Assembly (NCBI GenBank): GCA_029168955.1
Contig: JAPDOI010001384.1
Location: 1 to 64,000 of the forward strand
DNA from: Aplectana chamaeleonis
Lineage: Eukaryota > Nematoda > Chromadorea > Rhabditida > Cosmocercidae
Reading direction: 5' to 3'
DNA length: 64,000 nucleotides
Shown here: positions 1 through 11,535 of the stretch, in pieces
Numbering within the stretch: the stretch's first letter is position 1
Layout: every line of letters starts with the position of its first letter
Program-made: the position numbers and the translations under genes
The notes under the pieces: model-generated
What the model was told of the DNA's origin: nothing
Databases searched by the model: none
The model's input: only the letters and a program-made list of their open reading frames with translations

Positions 1-1530
1 ATCGGATGTGCTTTCCTGGGTGTGGGTGCTAAGGTTGAAAACTAATGAAAACAATCGACTAAATAAGCTTAAACTATAACATAAATTTGTAAAGGAAGCT
101 TCCATCAAGAGTATATTTACAGAGTGGCTACCATGCATTAACGCTCAAAAACGCTGCCGAATGGAAATAAATGCATAATCTATCAGGTTTTCTTGCAGGA
201 ATGTACTAAAAACAAGGGAAAATCACGAAATTCACTGAAGTCGCTCTAGGCGTGTGTTCCATGCTTCGAGGCATGCCTTCAGATATGCGGATTATAGAAA
301 TCAAGGCGCATCGCAAATCCTTAATGTTCGATTCGCTCAAGTATTTTTCGAGTTTTTCCCTAGCAGCCTCCCAGTTTGTTTTTTTTTTCAAAAATTAACC
401 TCGACATTCATTATTTCCACTTTAAAACGTTCTGATGGATGACGATGCAGAGTGTTGATGAGAAGAGCCAGTACTTCCTATAAAAAGAGTGGTTCGGGGA
501 GTTCTGCTACAAAAGTGCTTAGAGTCTAAGAGCCTTAGGTTGCCGTCCAATCTTAGCCATAAGGCCATAATAGAACTTTAGTGTTTTCCGAGGAAAGCCA
601 GCCTACGAAAACTTCGTCCAGGTGCATAGAGCTATGGTTTTTATGATCTGACTGGTTAAAAATAGCAATGACATGACCAGTGGCCAAAGTTCCTTGCCAC
701 AGTAACAGTATTCCAAAATTATGGACTTTGTAGCTATTTTGTCTTCCGTGAATTCTCCTTTATCTATTTATTTGAGGTTGAACGCGCTCTGATAGTAAGC
801 GCTTCCTCTGCATCGAAAACTTCTCCCCGATCATAACTCGTCTGGGATTCAGCTCACCTTCAGAATATAGAACTGTTTTGTTGTGTTATTTTTACGCCAT
901 ACCCTGCAGAAATGGACGGCAGGACAAAAATTAGAACATTAAATCAACATTCAGCGCAGAGTCCCCACTAAAAACGTTTGTTCCCCTATACTCATGGGAA
1001 GGTGGATCTGGCCATCTCAAAAAGAAAGAAAATGAAAACTTGGAGGAAAAACGCGTAGGACCCAGTTAGAACGGCATGTAAACTGTTGGATGTTCGTTCG
1101 CCACATTTATCGAGATTCCTATGAATACTTGTTTTCAAATCTATCGCTATGCTCCCGAAACTAGTCAATGATCTTTGGTGGTAGTTAGCACCCATTATTG
1201 AAGCAGAATATGAGACGGCAAAACAAGCATTTCTGAAAATATCGTTTATTCAGGGTGGGCGGTAACCAGTAGTTAGCTTCGATCTAGCTTGTTTTATTAG
1301 GTTTATCCAGCGAATTTCGATTTTTCCCACTTTGTGATGATCAGATATTCCTTCCCATGAAGGAAACTAAACAACCGTTTCTATCGCGTCCTGCTTTCAA
1401 AGGCAGCATACATACACGCTCCGAAAAAGGAATTGCTTGATAACATAAATCGAAGGTTCCGAGCTGTTAGTAGCCAAAACGCGTAAAAAGACAAAGCCGA
1501 ATTCGATATAGAAATAACCGATTCGCTTCG
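1..1530. other. AT-rich stretch, no complete gene
   Basis: Mostly non-coding sequence with frequent stops on both strands. One short exon-like frame (206-391, minus) is listed separately. At about 1399 a lone end AAAGGCAGCATACATACACG resembles the ends of the elements at 41296-41786 and 42690-43186, so a truncated relative may end here. Confidence 0.4.
206..391 (-). CDS. Unidentified short exon candidate
   Basis: A 61-codon frame that reads like protein rather than noise: it contains NWEAAREKLEKYLSESN, a charged amphipathic helix-like stretch, followed by IKDLRCALISIIRISEGMPR. The family is not recognised. No convincing splice acceptor lies at its 5' side: the upstream sequence is an A-rich run. 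The stop is a TAG just after a TTTTT run. It could be a terminal exon of a gene lying beyond the start of the window, or part of a repeat. The only support is amino acid composition, so the call is weak. Confidence 0.25.
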   Translation of the reverse strand: MKKKTNWEAAREKLEKYLSESNIKDLRCALISIIRISEGMPRSMEHTPRATSVNFVIFPCF

Positions 1531-2070
1531 TTAAAGGCACTGTTCGCGATAAACCTCTTCCTCGAATTTTCCGCGGCAAACCCTTTTCGTGGCTCTCGTG
1601 AAGCAGAACAACGTCGAGGAACGGGACGAAAAGCTTCTCAGAAGACCGCAAAAGGCTTAGAAAAGAGTGGGCGAACCCCGCCGCTTTGGGGCATGTCCGG
1701 CCCCTTTCCGCCCCTCGACGTGAACAGTGGAGCACACGAGATCGTGAGATGAGCTATGGTTTTCGATCTAAGCCCCGTTCTTTCCCTTCATTCTCAACTT
1801 CTTTCTTTACTCAGGTCAGCTCGCATACATTGGCTGCAAAAAAGACGGAAGTTACAAGCTTCGGAAAACTCGTCCACCATGCTTCGCTAACTCAATATTT
1901 GAGGGTCCATAACTTCGTTCACGGAAGGTCTTGTACGATTCCAGAGACATCATTGGAGTTAGAATGGGGTCGTTTTCAAGATAGGCGGAAAAACAGAAAA
2001 GGGATTTTCATCGTGAACAGTGCCGCGGAACATTTAGAAAAGGGATTTTTATCGTGAACACTGCCTTTAA
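1531..2070 (-). mobile_element. MITE-like element, AAAGGCAGTG ends, subfamily 1
   Basis: Starts TTAAAGGCACTGTTCGCGAT and ends ATCGTGAACACTGCCTTTAA, imperfect terminal inverted repeats. The interior matches 39054-39544 in the opposite orientation (shared text includes the blocks AGCTCGCATACATTGGCTGC here and GCAGCCGATGTATGCGAGCT there). No transposase frame. A non-autonomous DNA transposon is the likely nature. Confidence 0.75.
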
Positions 2071-2833
2071 TGAGTGAAACTGGACGGGTTATACCATAGC
2101 ATCCCTTCTCGGTTGACATCGCGGACCTAGCGCTAAAGCAGTTGTGTTAGCGAAGCTACAGTAGACTTTTGCGACCGTTACTATGAAACGCTAACATCTT
2201 TGAGAAAGCTTCAAGAGAAAAAGCCGAAGTGACTATGCTCGACCGACCGATCTAGACCACTTTGTTATGGGGTGTGGAGACTGCAACGAGAACGGACGAG
2301 GACTGTAAAATTTTTAGATTCGAGAATTGGCTCAAATATGGATGTGTTTCGACACGTTTTCGACTCCCAGCGGCGTGAAGTGCTCTGTTTTTTTGACTGT
2401 GTTATTTCAACACCTTTTTCAAGAGTGTACAGTGTCTTTCACGAACAAGAAATAAGGAATGTAGTCAAAATCTTACGAATCACCCTGTTGAGCAATTCAA
2501 GCATCTCCTGCAATCGGTCAATATTTTTGTTTTGGCAATGTTCGAGAAGAACCGCCACACTTATACAACCAATAATTTGGAGTCAGAAAGTTTTGACAAT
2601 GTTTTGAAACTCAAGACACATATATTTTCGAGACTTCCAGTTCATAGATTAGTACCACTCATATCTTCAAATGAAATTACTCTTTGTTAACCGGAACTAT
2701 TCTAGGCATGCTCCATGAAAACACAGAAGAGCCTTGCTTCTTCCTAGCCTAAACATTTCTTAGTTGAGCTTAAACGAGCAGGACCTTAGTGTACTTTAAC
2801 ACGTAAAAATTTTCTCTGTACCACTCTCTGGTT
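2071..2833. other. No recognisable feature
   Basis: Non-coding by eye. The longest frame (2272-2607, plus) has no protein-like composition or splice context. Confidence 0.4.
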
Positions 2834-3049
2834 CTAGAATGAATTGGTCGACATCATTTGCTGAAAAGGATACCACGGTTCCTCTGATTTCGGATGAAAA
2901 CTTAAAACTTACATCATAGACACTGCTTTGAACTCCGCAGTGTAAGATTCTGAGGCTGGAGATTATCAGAACGATGCCAAAGAAGAGTACTAGACCTTCC
3001 AGTAATCCAACTGGTCCAGATGTCTTAGAAGGGACTTTGTTAAACCTAA
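2834..3049 (-). CDS. 3' end of a membrane protein gene, two exons
   Basis: Reading the minus strand, an exon at 3049-2913 follows a plausible acceptor (ATCAATAG) and encodes FNKVPSKTSGPVGLLEG, then a hydrophobic segment LVLFFGIVLIISSL, which is a likely membrane helix, then RILHCGVQSSVYD. It ends in a textbook donor (GAT|GTAAGT). A 52-base intron ends TCCTTTTCAG. The last exon, 2860-2834, adds QMMSTNSF and a TAG stop; the phase is maintained. The product would be the C-terminal helix and short tail of a multi-pass protein. The family is not recognised; a tetraspanin-like or receptor tail would both fit, but nothing specific supports either. Upstream exons are not identified. Confidence 0.45.
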
Positions 3050-4888
3050 CTATTGATAACATTTTTTTCTTAGATCACTCACGCTGACCAGAAGGGTAAT
3101 CACTCCCTGATAGGCCGGAACAGAAACAGATCAGAGTTGGGGCGTCAGCCATAGCCCAGGGCTTTATGGCACCATATACAAAGTCGGCGCCGAACGCACT
3201 GACCCCCCTGGTTCTTTCCTGACGGTGTGGTTTGCGCTGACGCAAACTTGTTGCATGAATGTTATAACGCAAGTACACCGACTTCACGCCAAGGCCAAAT
3301 ATGTAACCAGAACGGTCAATGTGATCCGTGACTGCACTCGTCTTTGCTGCTAACATTTGGTGATATGGCCGTAGATCCAAAATGGTTCTGCGCCGGGATG
3401 TGCTTGGAATCGTTTTGCTATTTACTGCCAGCTTTTCCAATCTGTACAACAAAACAAAATTCGGGAAAATGGTTCACAGATTTCACATCCACTTTTTTTC
3501 AAGCGTAGGAGATGGCGAGAAATCACGGCGTTCAAGCAGAGTTTATTTATTTATTTATTTATTCGGGACTGTTGAGACTGGAGAGTTGAGACGTCCCTCT
3601 CAAAACATTGAGTACTGCACAAAGAACTTTGAATCAAGAGCTTATCGTCATTACCAAATTCATCTACAGTCGGGCATGAGCTAGTCTACGAGGTGTAATT
3701 AGCTGCAAAAAGCGCGCGATAGAGGAAACCAGCAAAGGCAATCTGCATAGTATCCATAGTCTACCCAAGCAACCAGTACTCAAAGCTCTGGAACACTAAT
3801 TACAGTTGCGAGAAGAATTACAGAAGAGAGAAGTTGGAAGGTACTAATTAGAGCGCCAAAACACGAGGTGTTTTTGCTGATACACATCTGCCAACGAGGC
3901 AATGATCAATCAGCGATAAAATAATCAAGTTCTTTCTGCGGTTGTCGCGGCATCACCGGCCAAGGGGGTTCCGACGGCGCGCGGCGATCTACCGTCCTCA
4001 TCCTTGTCCATTCATCAGATTAAATTTAATACGTGAATCCTACAATGTGCACTACAATACTGGTAATACTTGTTGCGTTGTTGCCGAAAAAAAAACGCAA
4101 GAAAGCGTTTTTTCGTCTTTTTTTCATAAATCTGTTCAAATTGGTTCGTTTGGAAATCTGAGGATATCTTGGGTATCAGCATCGTGTGCACTTTCTTGTG
4201 GAATGACACACGGCTCACTTTTCAAAAAGATATATAGGCAACATTAGACACGAAACAACGAACCCGAAACACGCGTGAAACGCGATTTCACATATAAAGG
4301 CATCGTACGCGCTAAAAACCACTCACGGTTTTTTTCAAATCGAATGATTTTCTGGTTCATCCCAACAATGTAAGGAGAGTTTTTCCGGTTAAAAACGCCT
4401 TATTGTGAAAATAAATGAGATCGAATTTCTCAAATTCCGTCAAAAGGGGCCGGCGGTCCGTCAGTCATCTGGCACAATTCGCTGTAACCCATCATGTAAG
4501 TAACTCATCAACAATTGATACAGTAAAACTGAGAGGAAGTTGATGGAATATACTATACCATTACGAAAAGAATGACTTTTTTACACGCATCGGTTAACCT
4601 TTTCTTATCCATTAATCACTTGAAAGAAAGATGAACTTTATTTGATCATGAGATCGTTGGTCAAAACAGCGATCTCTAACGATCGAATCTTCTTTTCTCA
4701 AAAGTCGATTGAGATACTTTCGGTCTGAAAAAGAAGTTTCCAGTCTTTTCTCCTTGCGATTTTCTCAACGTAGCTGTTGTATTGGGTACCAGAGCACTCC
4801 TTAAATAATAAAAACTCAAAAACGAAATCTAGTGTGAACGATGCCTTTGAAGCATTTATGAGCGAATGTTTCCATGTTGTCACACCTA
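3050..4888. other. Mostly non-coding; one unassigned 125-codon minus frame
   Basis: A minus-strand frame at 3452-3075 contains GYIFGLGVKSVYLRYN and GADFVYGAIKPWAMADAP; it looks compositionally like protein but has no recognised family and could be a dispersed repeat. A (TTTA) microsatellite lies at about 3540-3563. The rest is AT-rich without features. Confidence 0.35.
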
Positions 4889-5584
4889 CTCCGCCAACGC
4901 GTAGCTAAATGCCTTACATGGAAACCAGAGATGCCCAGGGTTTCGGAGGCATCTAGTCTAATTTTGACACGAGAATTTACGTAAATTACGGAAAGTTTAG
5001 CCTCAGTTGGTGAAATTTTAGCTACAGCGCCCGCATATTCTTCGTAAATTCTCGCTATGGCACCCGCATATTCTACGCTTATTCTCGTTGCAGCACACGG
5101 TCGATCGACCCACCCAGTCTTGATCTGTACTAGAAAGACGATCCCCGCTGCGATCGAGCGCATCGCCGTTTCTTCACGGCTTACACGGCTTGCAGCATAC
5201 CAGCGGCCAAAATTATCACCTTGCAGTGTCTTGCAGAGGGCGACACGGGGTCACCCTCCACGACCACCCAAAGAGTGTCAAGTTCTCCGTGGGTTGACTG
5301 TGCCAACACTGTTCAAACCGTATTCCTGCGTTCCTCGTAGCCAACGCGGGTTTGGGATTGAATTCAACACAGGCTGTCGCGAAATTCTTAGATCTCTCGC
5401 TGCAAAATTGCAAAGCGAATATACGGGTTTAGCGTCAGAGAGATCAATGTTTCGAATTTAGCCTTCGTTTTTACGTAGAATACGGTTTTAGCTATCGTAG
5501 CTAAAATCCTTAAATTCTCGTTACATGAAATGGGGCGGCGTTTCAGGCCGCGCCCTCGGAGGCATCTAGCTACGCGTTGGCAGA
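4889..5584. repeat. Inverted-repeat element, about 0.7 kb
   Basis: Left end CGCCAACGCGTAGCTAAATG and right end CATCTAGCTACGCGTTGGC are imperfect inverted repeats of about 22 bases. The inside holds AATTCTCG/CGAGAATT-type motifs in both orientations and no protein-like frame. It behaves like a MITE. No second copy was seen in the window. Confidence 0.55.
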
Positions 5585-5972
5585 GTACATGCTCTGTAAA
5601 TAGTACGCCAAATGGCATGTTAGAGAAGAAATCATTCGATCCTGTTTCCAAATATCTATTATGCTTTCCAAAAAAAACATTATGGACAGAGGTATTATCA
5701 GAAGGCTTTTTGCTTTTTTTTGCCTAAAACGCTATGACCAGTATTGTATGTCTTTCCTGCGCAGCAAGCATGACTGATTTAGTGGAATGTCGCGACAATG
5801 CCGACAATTCTACTCACTGTCGGCTTTCGAGCGCAACACTGTTCTCAAATTCTTATCTCGAATGTTTTTGGCCATGAGTGAATTAAAATTCACTCCACAA
5901 AAGAGAAGCTCGGATACGATTTGACAGCTGCCCTCTATGGGTGCATAATTTCTGCATTTCTTTTTTTTTCAG
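5585..5972. other. Mostly non-coding; weak cysteine-containing frame
   Basis: A short plus-strand frame after a possible acceptor (CTGCGCAG, ending about 5768) contains MTDLVECRDNADNSTHC. It could be an exon preceding the one at 5973, but no donor could be assigned. Confidence 0.25.
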
Positions 5973-6080
5973 TCCGATACTGTTTTCTCGAGAGACGATA
6001 CCACAGTGATCGAAATCTGCAGAAAGCGAAAATCTTTGAAAAATCACCCGCTATCAAAACTTCCACCTTTTATCAATTAA
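5973..6080 (+). CDS. C-terminal exon candidate, unidentified protein
   Basis: A strong nematode-type acceptor (a TTTTTTTTTCAG run ending at 5972) is followed by 35 codons, SDTVFSRDDTTVIEICRKRK and SLKNHPLSKLPPFIN, then TAA. The stretch is hydrophilic and basic, without membrane segments, and would be the tail of a larger protein. The upstream exon is not established; the cysteine-containing frame near 5770-5880 is one possibility. The family is not recognised. Support comes from the acceptor and the composition only. Confidence 0.35.
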   Translation, partial: SDTVFSRDDTTVIEICRKRKSLKNHPLSKLPPFIN

Positions 6081-6475
6081 AAACATTGTTAATTATATCA
6101 TTAGAACCATTAAAAATGAATGGCCTCAAAACTCTTCGGAAGGTGCAACAGATGAGAAACAACTTGAAGCCAGCAGCTCGGGTCAAGCTAATATGCAGTG
6201 CCCCTATGTAAATATATGTAGAGGAGCAACATATCCTTAAAATACATGCTACTCATATTCACAGATGAGTTTCAAGCTCTAGACATTTCACTTGTCACAG
6301 AAACTGTTTGCCGAGCGGACCAGATCTTTAGTATACCCGTTCTTCAAATTCTAAATTTTCTGCTAATCCTTTCCTACAACTGCCTTTGTTTTGACTAATA
6401 CCGTTTCGCATGTTTTTTTTCTTGAATACCGATTTGTTTGCATTAATCAACGCTCACAAACCATCGATCGCATTG

Positions 6476-6855
6476 TGGTGTGCGCGAAGCGCGCACCAGA
6501 TTTGTGGATTTGAATCAGCCACGCGCGCAACCCGTTTTTCGAAATCTAAGTTCAGGCTGAAGGTAGAAATTAGCTCTAAATTGCAAATGAAAAAGAGCGC
6601 AAAAGTTGTATATAATGCCCAAAATGGTTTGGAATGGTTTCCTAGAATTTGAGCAAATTTTTGAAAAACCGCAAGTTTTCTCTGTTAATCTCCCTTTTTT
6701 AGACGACGTTCACAATCTTGTGCTAACCAGATAAAATTGAGCTAGGAGCTCATTTTTGGACAAGGAGAGCTGGAAATGGATGCAGGTCGCCCTTATTCCA
6801 ATTCGAACTCGATACACCTTTACTTTGAAGGGTACTCTCAAAATCGTGGGTTTAC
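6476..6855 (+). repeat. GTGGTGCGCG repeat, copy 1
   Basis: Begins with the small palindrome GTGTGCGCGAAGCGCGCACC. It shares its order of blocks with 48951-49330 and, inverted, 62905-63282: the GCGC palindrome, AGCGnAAAAGTTG, ATGGTTTnGAA, TTAATCTCC, AAAATTGAGCTAGGA and TGGAAATGGATGCAG. A partly open frame runs through all three copies, but it is broken differently in each. In this copy no minisatellite follows; the 0.57-kb hairpin at 7461 comes next. Confidence 0.7.
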
Positions 6856-7460
6856 ATACTACAATTAGCTGTGGAGCACGAAAAACTCCTTTTTTTCTGC
6901 TACGGCTCTGGAGATCGGGGTGTGTGGGTGAATTCGCAGCCAATCAACACAGTTCGTCGAAGGTAAGTATTGAACTTGTCAGAATTCGTACTCATGACAC
7001 GTCATCGATCGATAATCAATGAATTATCGATTTTTTCGTGCTTTTGCACAAAACAATGCGGCGAACAGTGGTGATTATTAAGCTTTGGAATAGGTTTTTC
7101 TTGGGTGAGGAATTTTGCTCATCAGTCATTATCGATAAATACCGATCATTAATAATGGATTTATTTCTGCCTGTTGCACAAAATGCCTTAATGATTTTTG
7201 ATTGTTGATGGCTCTAAGTCATTTGTTTGGGGAAATTCTTTCTCATCATGCAAGATCAAATATTAATGATCAATAATATCGATTTTTCACATTTTGCACC
7301 AAATGCGCGCAATGAGTTTTATTTTTTATGGTTTACATAAGTCATAGGTTTCAAAATTTGGTACTCATACGACAATATCGTCTGGTTAGATGTTTCATCA
7401 TTCCAAAATGGAAATCGTTGAGCTAAATTGAAGTAAGAAAGGAACCTTTGGGAAAATATG
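6856..7460. other. AT-rich spacer between two modules
   Basis: Contains loosely repeated ATCGATAA/TTATCGAT words (about 7000-7030, 7130-7160, 7270-7290) and nothing protein-like. It occupies the position that the 42-bp arrays occupy at the two other loci. Confidence 0.4.
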
Positions 7461-8028
7461 TGAAATTTCTGAATTTAGCTTCCTGGCAAAAAGTAACGCT
7501 TGATTTGGAAATAGTCAAAAGTTTCAAGGGAAGTGTCTTGAAATATTTTTTAAAAAATGATAATGATTTGGCGTAAAATAGCATGGAGTAATAAAAAGCT
7601 AGGAAATGAGGTGAAATAACCAAAGAAATATAGATTTGGTGGAGTCGATCATTTCACAAGCTTCTTCCGTTAAACTTATCAAAACGAAATCAAGTGCATA
7701 GCAATCGGAAACATTAAGCCATTTTTGAAAGCTGTATCAAGAGGGGAATCAGCTTTCTCATGCCATGCTGGGTGGAAATGACAACGCTCCATTCCATATC
7801 GTGCTTAGGATTTCGTTTTGATAAGTTTAACGGAGAAGTTTGTGAAATGGTCATCGACCACCAAATCAATATTTTTGGTTATTTCAGCTTCATTTCCCTA
7901 AGCTTTTTTTATTACTCCATGCTATTTTACGCCAAATCATTTTTCAAAAATATTTCAAGACATTTTTGAAACTTTTTTCACTATTTCCAAATCGCTACTT
8001 TTGCCAGGAAGCTAAATTTTCAGAAATT
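7461..8028. repeat. Long hairpin element, copy A
   Basis: Two arms of about 200-250 bases face each other. The left arm has AGCTTCCTGGCAAAAAGTAA, GATTTGGCGTAAAATAGCAT and CGTTAAACTTATCAAAACGA; the right arm has their reverse complements. The spacer is about 100 bases. Copies B (51256) and C (56371) share the termini (CCTGGCAAAAGTAA) and the TTTGGCGTA block but differ in the middle of the arms. It lacks coding capacity; it is a foldback or MITE-like element whose transcript would form long double-stranded RNA. Confidence 0.8.
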
Positions 8029-8059
8029 TGCCATTGGTCGTAGCCGACAGCTAGTCTGG

Positions 8060-8516
8060 ACTCTGAGAGTTTCGGCTGAGAAACAGCCGCGAAATGACTC
8101 ACAAGGCCCCACAGCTGCTTCTGGCGAGCTGTTTCTCGGCTCATTCGTGGATATTTCTCCGCTTTTCACGAAACATACAAGAAAAGGCTGAGGAATAGCC
8201 GGGGACTATCTCAGAATAAACAAAAAAAATTAAAAGTAACCAAGACGCAACCGTCGCCGGTTTGCCTTGCAGCGACTCGGGGCCGCCAGCGGTTGGGCTG
8301 GGACTCCAGAAGCTGAGCGTGTTCCAAGTACCTCAAACTTGGGTAATTGAGTCGATAGAAGTGTTCACATCCGAATCATTCCTTTGGAATAGGCCACATA
8401 CCTACCTGGAAAGCATTATTTCTCGGCTATTTTGCGGCTATTTCGCGGCGAGAATTCGCAGCTATTACGCGGCAAGCAACCTTATCGCGGCTATTTCTCG
8501 GCTACAACTCTCGGAG
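8060..8516. repeat. CTCTGAGAGTTT inverted-repeat element, copy 1
   Basis: Left end ACTCTGAGAGTTTCGGCTGA, right end TCGGCTACAACTCTCGGAG. Inside are repeated TATTTCTCGGCTATTT-like words. The middle (8240-8345) matches 55900-56010 inverted (AACCGTCGCCGG, GGGGCCGCCAGCGGTTGGGC). The second copy, larger and with other repeats inside, is at 54784-56167. Confidence 0.65.
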
Positions 8517-9321
8517 GACCCTCATTTCATTCCTCTGAAAGCTGATGTTCTATCGGATTTTACGATTTTTTTCTACGAGTTTTGGTAACGAATACCGTTG
8601 CTAAAGCTTTGTTCTATGTGAAGAACTTGCAAATGAAAGTCATGGTGAACACTGCATTGAAGCATTCTGCGGTACATGCTCGTGTAATGTACATGTTATT
8701 TTCATTGCAAAACACTTGCAATAAAGTAGGAGCAACATTCAGCAAATAAGGTGGCTTGACGAATGAGAACGTCACGAATCTTAATCTCGGCGAGGGAGTG
8801 TAGACAACAATTCCAAACAACTGGTGATGAAAGAACGTCTCACTTAAAGCACAGTCCAACCTCAAAAACGCTTCTGAGTTCTACTGCTTGTCTTGGAGAG
8901 AATTTCGCGCTGATCACAACGGTCTCTCAGAAATCGCTCAGAGCTCACTGTGAACGGAGCTATGGCTCTTTAAACGTTGTGAATTGGAACTAGGAGAATT
9001 TCGTGGACGAGTTGTCTCGGACCTGTTTTTCCTTGTCGTTCGCAACCATCGTACTTCAACACACTATATTATAAAGACATAACGATAACAAACGGAAGAA
9101 CATAGAATTTGATCAAGATTCAAAGCGTGTCTCGTCTCTACTGAGCTCGAAAGCTCTGAGGTTCGGCGAAGCGAATGGGTGCTGATTTGGGAGACGGAGG
9201 GAACTGGTGGTCGATTTTTCTCGCTTATTCTGAAGAGCTGAGATTTTGCGTTTGGCAGGAGTGCTGCACACATCGGCAGGAGCATAATATCAAATTTTAC
9301 CCACGAGCTTGGACTGTGCCT
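8517..9321. other. No assigned feature
   Basis: Fragments such as ATGGTGAACACTGCATTGAAG (about 8641) resemble the AAAGGCAGTG element ends, so an old degraded copy may lie here. No protein-like frame. Confidence 0.35.
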
Positions 9322-9906
9322 TTAAAGGCAGCGGTCGCCATAAAAAATGTTGTGGAAAAAACCATAAGAACCAATTTGATCCGCAAACAGCCAAAAGACC
9401 ACGAAGGTTACGCGGCGAGAAACAAGCTAAAAATAGGGATAGCAAGATCCTAAGTTATCAATTCGTGCATACGTGCACAGCTCAACCCAAAAAGAATGTA
9501 GTCTCATGCTGAGCAGTCAAAAATCATTGACGTTCACAGCCAGAAATAAATGCAAATTTAGCTAATGAAAAAGGTAAGAAATTAATTAAACAATGAAAGC
9601 AAGCCATTCATTTAATGTTTTACTCGACGAGGGCAGAACCATTTGAGCAGGGCGGTCCGAAGGATATTGTCCATTAATTGAACTCCAATTTCAAGCCAGC
9701 TGATGTTTTTGATATTAAGGATAGTCGATGCTGATGATGTGGGGTGGGCTCGTCCAACATCAAAAGACAGGAAAGTTCAGGAATTATTCTTGGTCTGAAA
9801 CAGAAGTTTTTTTTCGCGATTTTTTCGTGTAGGTCCCACTACTCCGAATCCAGAAAAGGGTTTAGAGCAGAAAAGAAAACAAGCATAATTTGTCGCGACA
9901 GCTGCC
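9322..9906 (+). mobile_element. MITE-like element, AAAGGCAGTG ends, subfamily 2, copy 1
   Basis: Starts TTTAAAGGCAGCGGTCGCCA and ends near TCGCGACAGCTGCC. It is co-linear with 23425-23980 and, inverted, 33830-34372: shared landmarks are GTGCACAGC, GAGCAGTCAAAAATCAT, AATAAATGCAAATTTA, GATGATGTGG and ATCAAAAGACA. No transposase frame. Confidence 0.75.
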
Positions 9907-9958
9907 ATGAAAGAATATGAACCCCGGATGAATGAAAGATATTGTTATCTCAACCTCA

Positions 9959-10166
9959 GGGGCGGCATGCATGAACGCAGCGAACGGTGTCAGGGAGCCG
10001 CTCCGCGTGCCATGCGCGCAGCGTCGAGCAACGGGGCGGCCCCGAAAATCAGGCACATCCACACACCCCACGAAATTCGGGGCCGCCCTCGTTGCTAACG
10101 ACGCTGCGCGCATGGCACGCGGGGCGGCTTCCCTACACCGTTCCCTGCGTTCATGCATGCCGCCCC
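9959..10166. repeat. GC-rich near-perfect palindrome, 208 bp
   Basis: GGGGCGGCATGCATGAACGC at the left is mirrored by GCGTTCATGCATGCCGCCCC at the right, and pairing continues through both 90-100 base arms (TGCCATGCGCGCAGCGTCG faces CGACGCTGCGCGCATGGCA). The centre is a short AT-richer loop around 10050-10075. GC content is far above its neighbours. It probably inserted beside the preceding MITE. No coding role; several frames are open only because of base composition. Confidence 0.85.
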
Positions 10167-10761
10167 AAGTCTTTTAATTGTTTACCGTTGTGCAGCCACG
10201 TTAGGTGATGTGCGTGCGTAACTTGGCACGCTGAATGATTTCATTCAATGGGGTAATTTTCGCTTATCAGCCATGTAATGAGGAATACTTATCGAGTGGA
10301 GCTAGTCAAGAACCGATTGAAACACAGGGTAAGGTCGTTTCTGCCACTGCTCCTTCCCAGAAGGGTTAGGATATCAATAGTTTGGAGTGAACGAAAAGAC
10401 CGACGTTTCCACTGAATCGGTCGAATACTGGAGAACGGAAAAATCAAATAATTACAAGCCGCATACCCATATGATTCACCTCCTCAACACATGTTCATAA
10501 TATAGACGTAAAAAATCAAACACCCGTGATTCCTTCGTTTGCGTGAGTGGAGCGCGGAGGGAAGGGACACTGAGAGAGCGAAGAACAGAAGGGTAAAGAA
10601 GAGCCAACAAAGTTTCAGAGTAAAGTAAGTATTATTCGAACAAGTAAGTTACACGCACGATCGCAGACTGGAGCCCGATTGACCATCTGGTTCGGGGCAA
10701 CGACTAGCGGTCTTGCCTGCTCTGTCGCCCTGACAACTTCAGTGTGTAGTTCTTGCCCCGA
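10167..10761. other. No recognisable feature
   Basis: Mixed-composition sequence with no repeat relationship noticed elsewhere in the window and no protein-like frame. Confidence 0.35.
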
Positions 10762-11192
10762 TTAAAGGCAGTGTCAATGAAGAATATGATATCCGAGTTA
10801 GACTCAAAAATGGGGCTGCTTGGTCGTTAGTTAACTAATAGTCAAGAAACAGCGACGAAAAGCGCTCAGAATAAGCTAAAATAGAGGTTTCTAACGTACG
10901 TGCAGATCCAGGGCGCGGACGAGCTTACGCGCCCTGCTAGTTTTCAAGGGCGCTGGCTAATGGCGAACGGTGCGCAAATCATCGAAAACGTCCGCGGCCC
11001 TACAAGCTTGTCAGAACGGGGGGCGGGGCGGGATAGGGGCAGGCGTACTGGGTTAATGAAATCTCCACTTCTCCGTTGTTTTTATCGATTTCTGGCCCGT
11101 TTTCGCTGCTTTCTTGGACACTATCCTCTCCAGCATCTGCCACCGTAGTGTTTCACACTGGAAACTCAAAAACTAGACAACACTGCCTTTAA
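10762..11192 (+). mobile_element. MITE-like element, AAAGGCAGTG ends, subfamily 3, copy 1
   Basis: Starts TTAAAGGCAGTGTCAATGAA and ends ACAACACTGCCTTTAA. The inside matches 28072-28545 in reverse, including TTTCTAACGTACGTGCAG, GGGCGGGGCGGG and TGAAATCTCCACTTC. No transposase. Confidence 0.75.
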
Positions 11193-11269
11193 GACTAGTG
11201 GCCTAACTTTTGTGGGCTACTTGGCAAGTCCAAAAACCCTTTCGTGAGTAAGAGGCGTCATGATACGCT

Positions 11270-11535
11270 CTGTTCTCAGACGTTCGCTGTTGTCTACAGG
11301 ACGTCGATCAGCCCAAAACGAGGCACCGATGGCGAACAGAAGCGAAAGCTCTACGCAGAGGGAGCCGTCCCGGTGTGCTGTTGAACAGGGGGCTGACGGG
11401 CCGTTAAACTAGCGCCATCGACCGGCAATCCCGCCGAGTGTACTTAAATCGACGCAGAGCCGAGATTGTTGTCCACAGGTCGTCAATTCGGGATGTCTAC
11501 CGAGCTCGCGCAGGTCGATGGGCTGTTCTACAGAA
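11270..11535 (+). repeat. Dispersed repeat with 'GTCTACAG' words, copy 1
   Basis: CAGACGTTCGCTGTTGTCTA here faces its reverse complement at about 27950-27970. Both copies lie just outside a subfamily 3 MITE, so the unit 10762-11535 is repeated in inverse order at 27740-28545. It contains several GTCTACAG/GTCCACAG words in both orientations. Confidence 0.55.

Noticed and set aside
9862..10208. Several 63-98 codon frames over the GC-rich palindrome
   Set aside because: Open because of low stop frequency in GC-rich palindromic sequence; mirrored on both strands.
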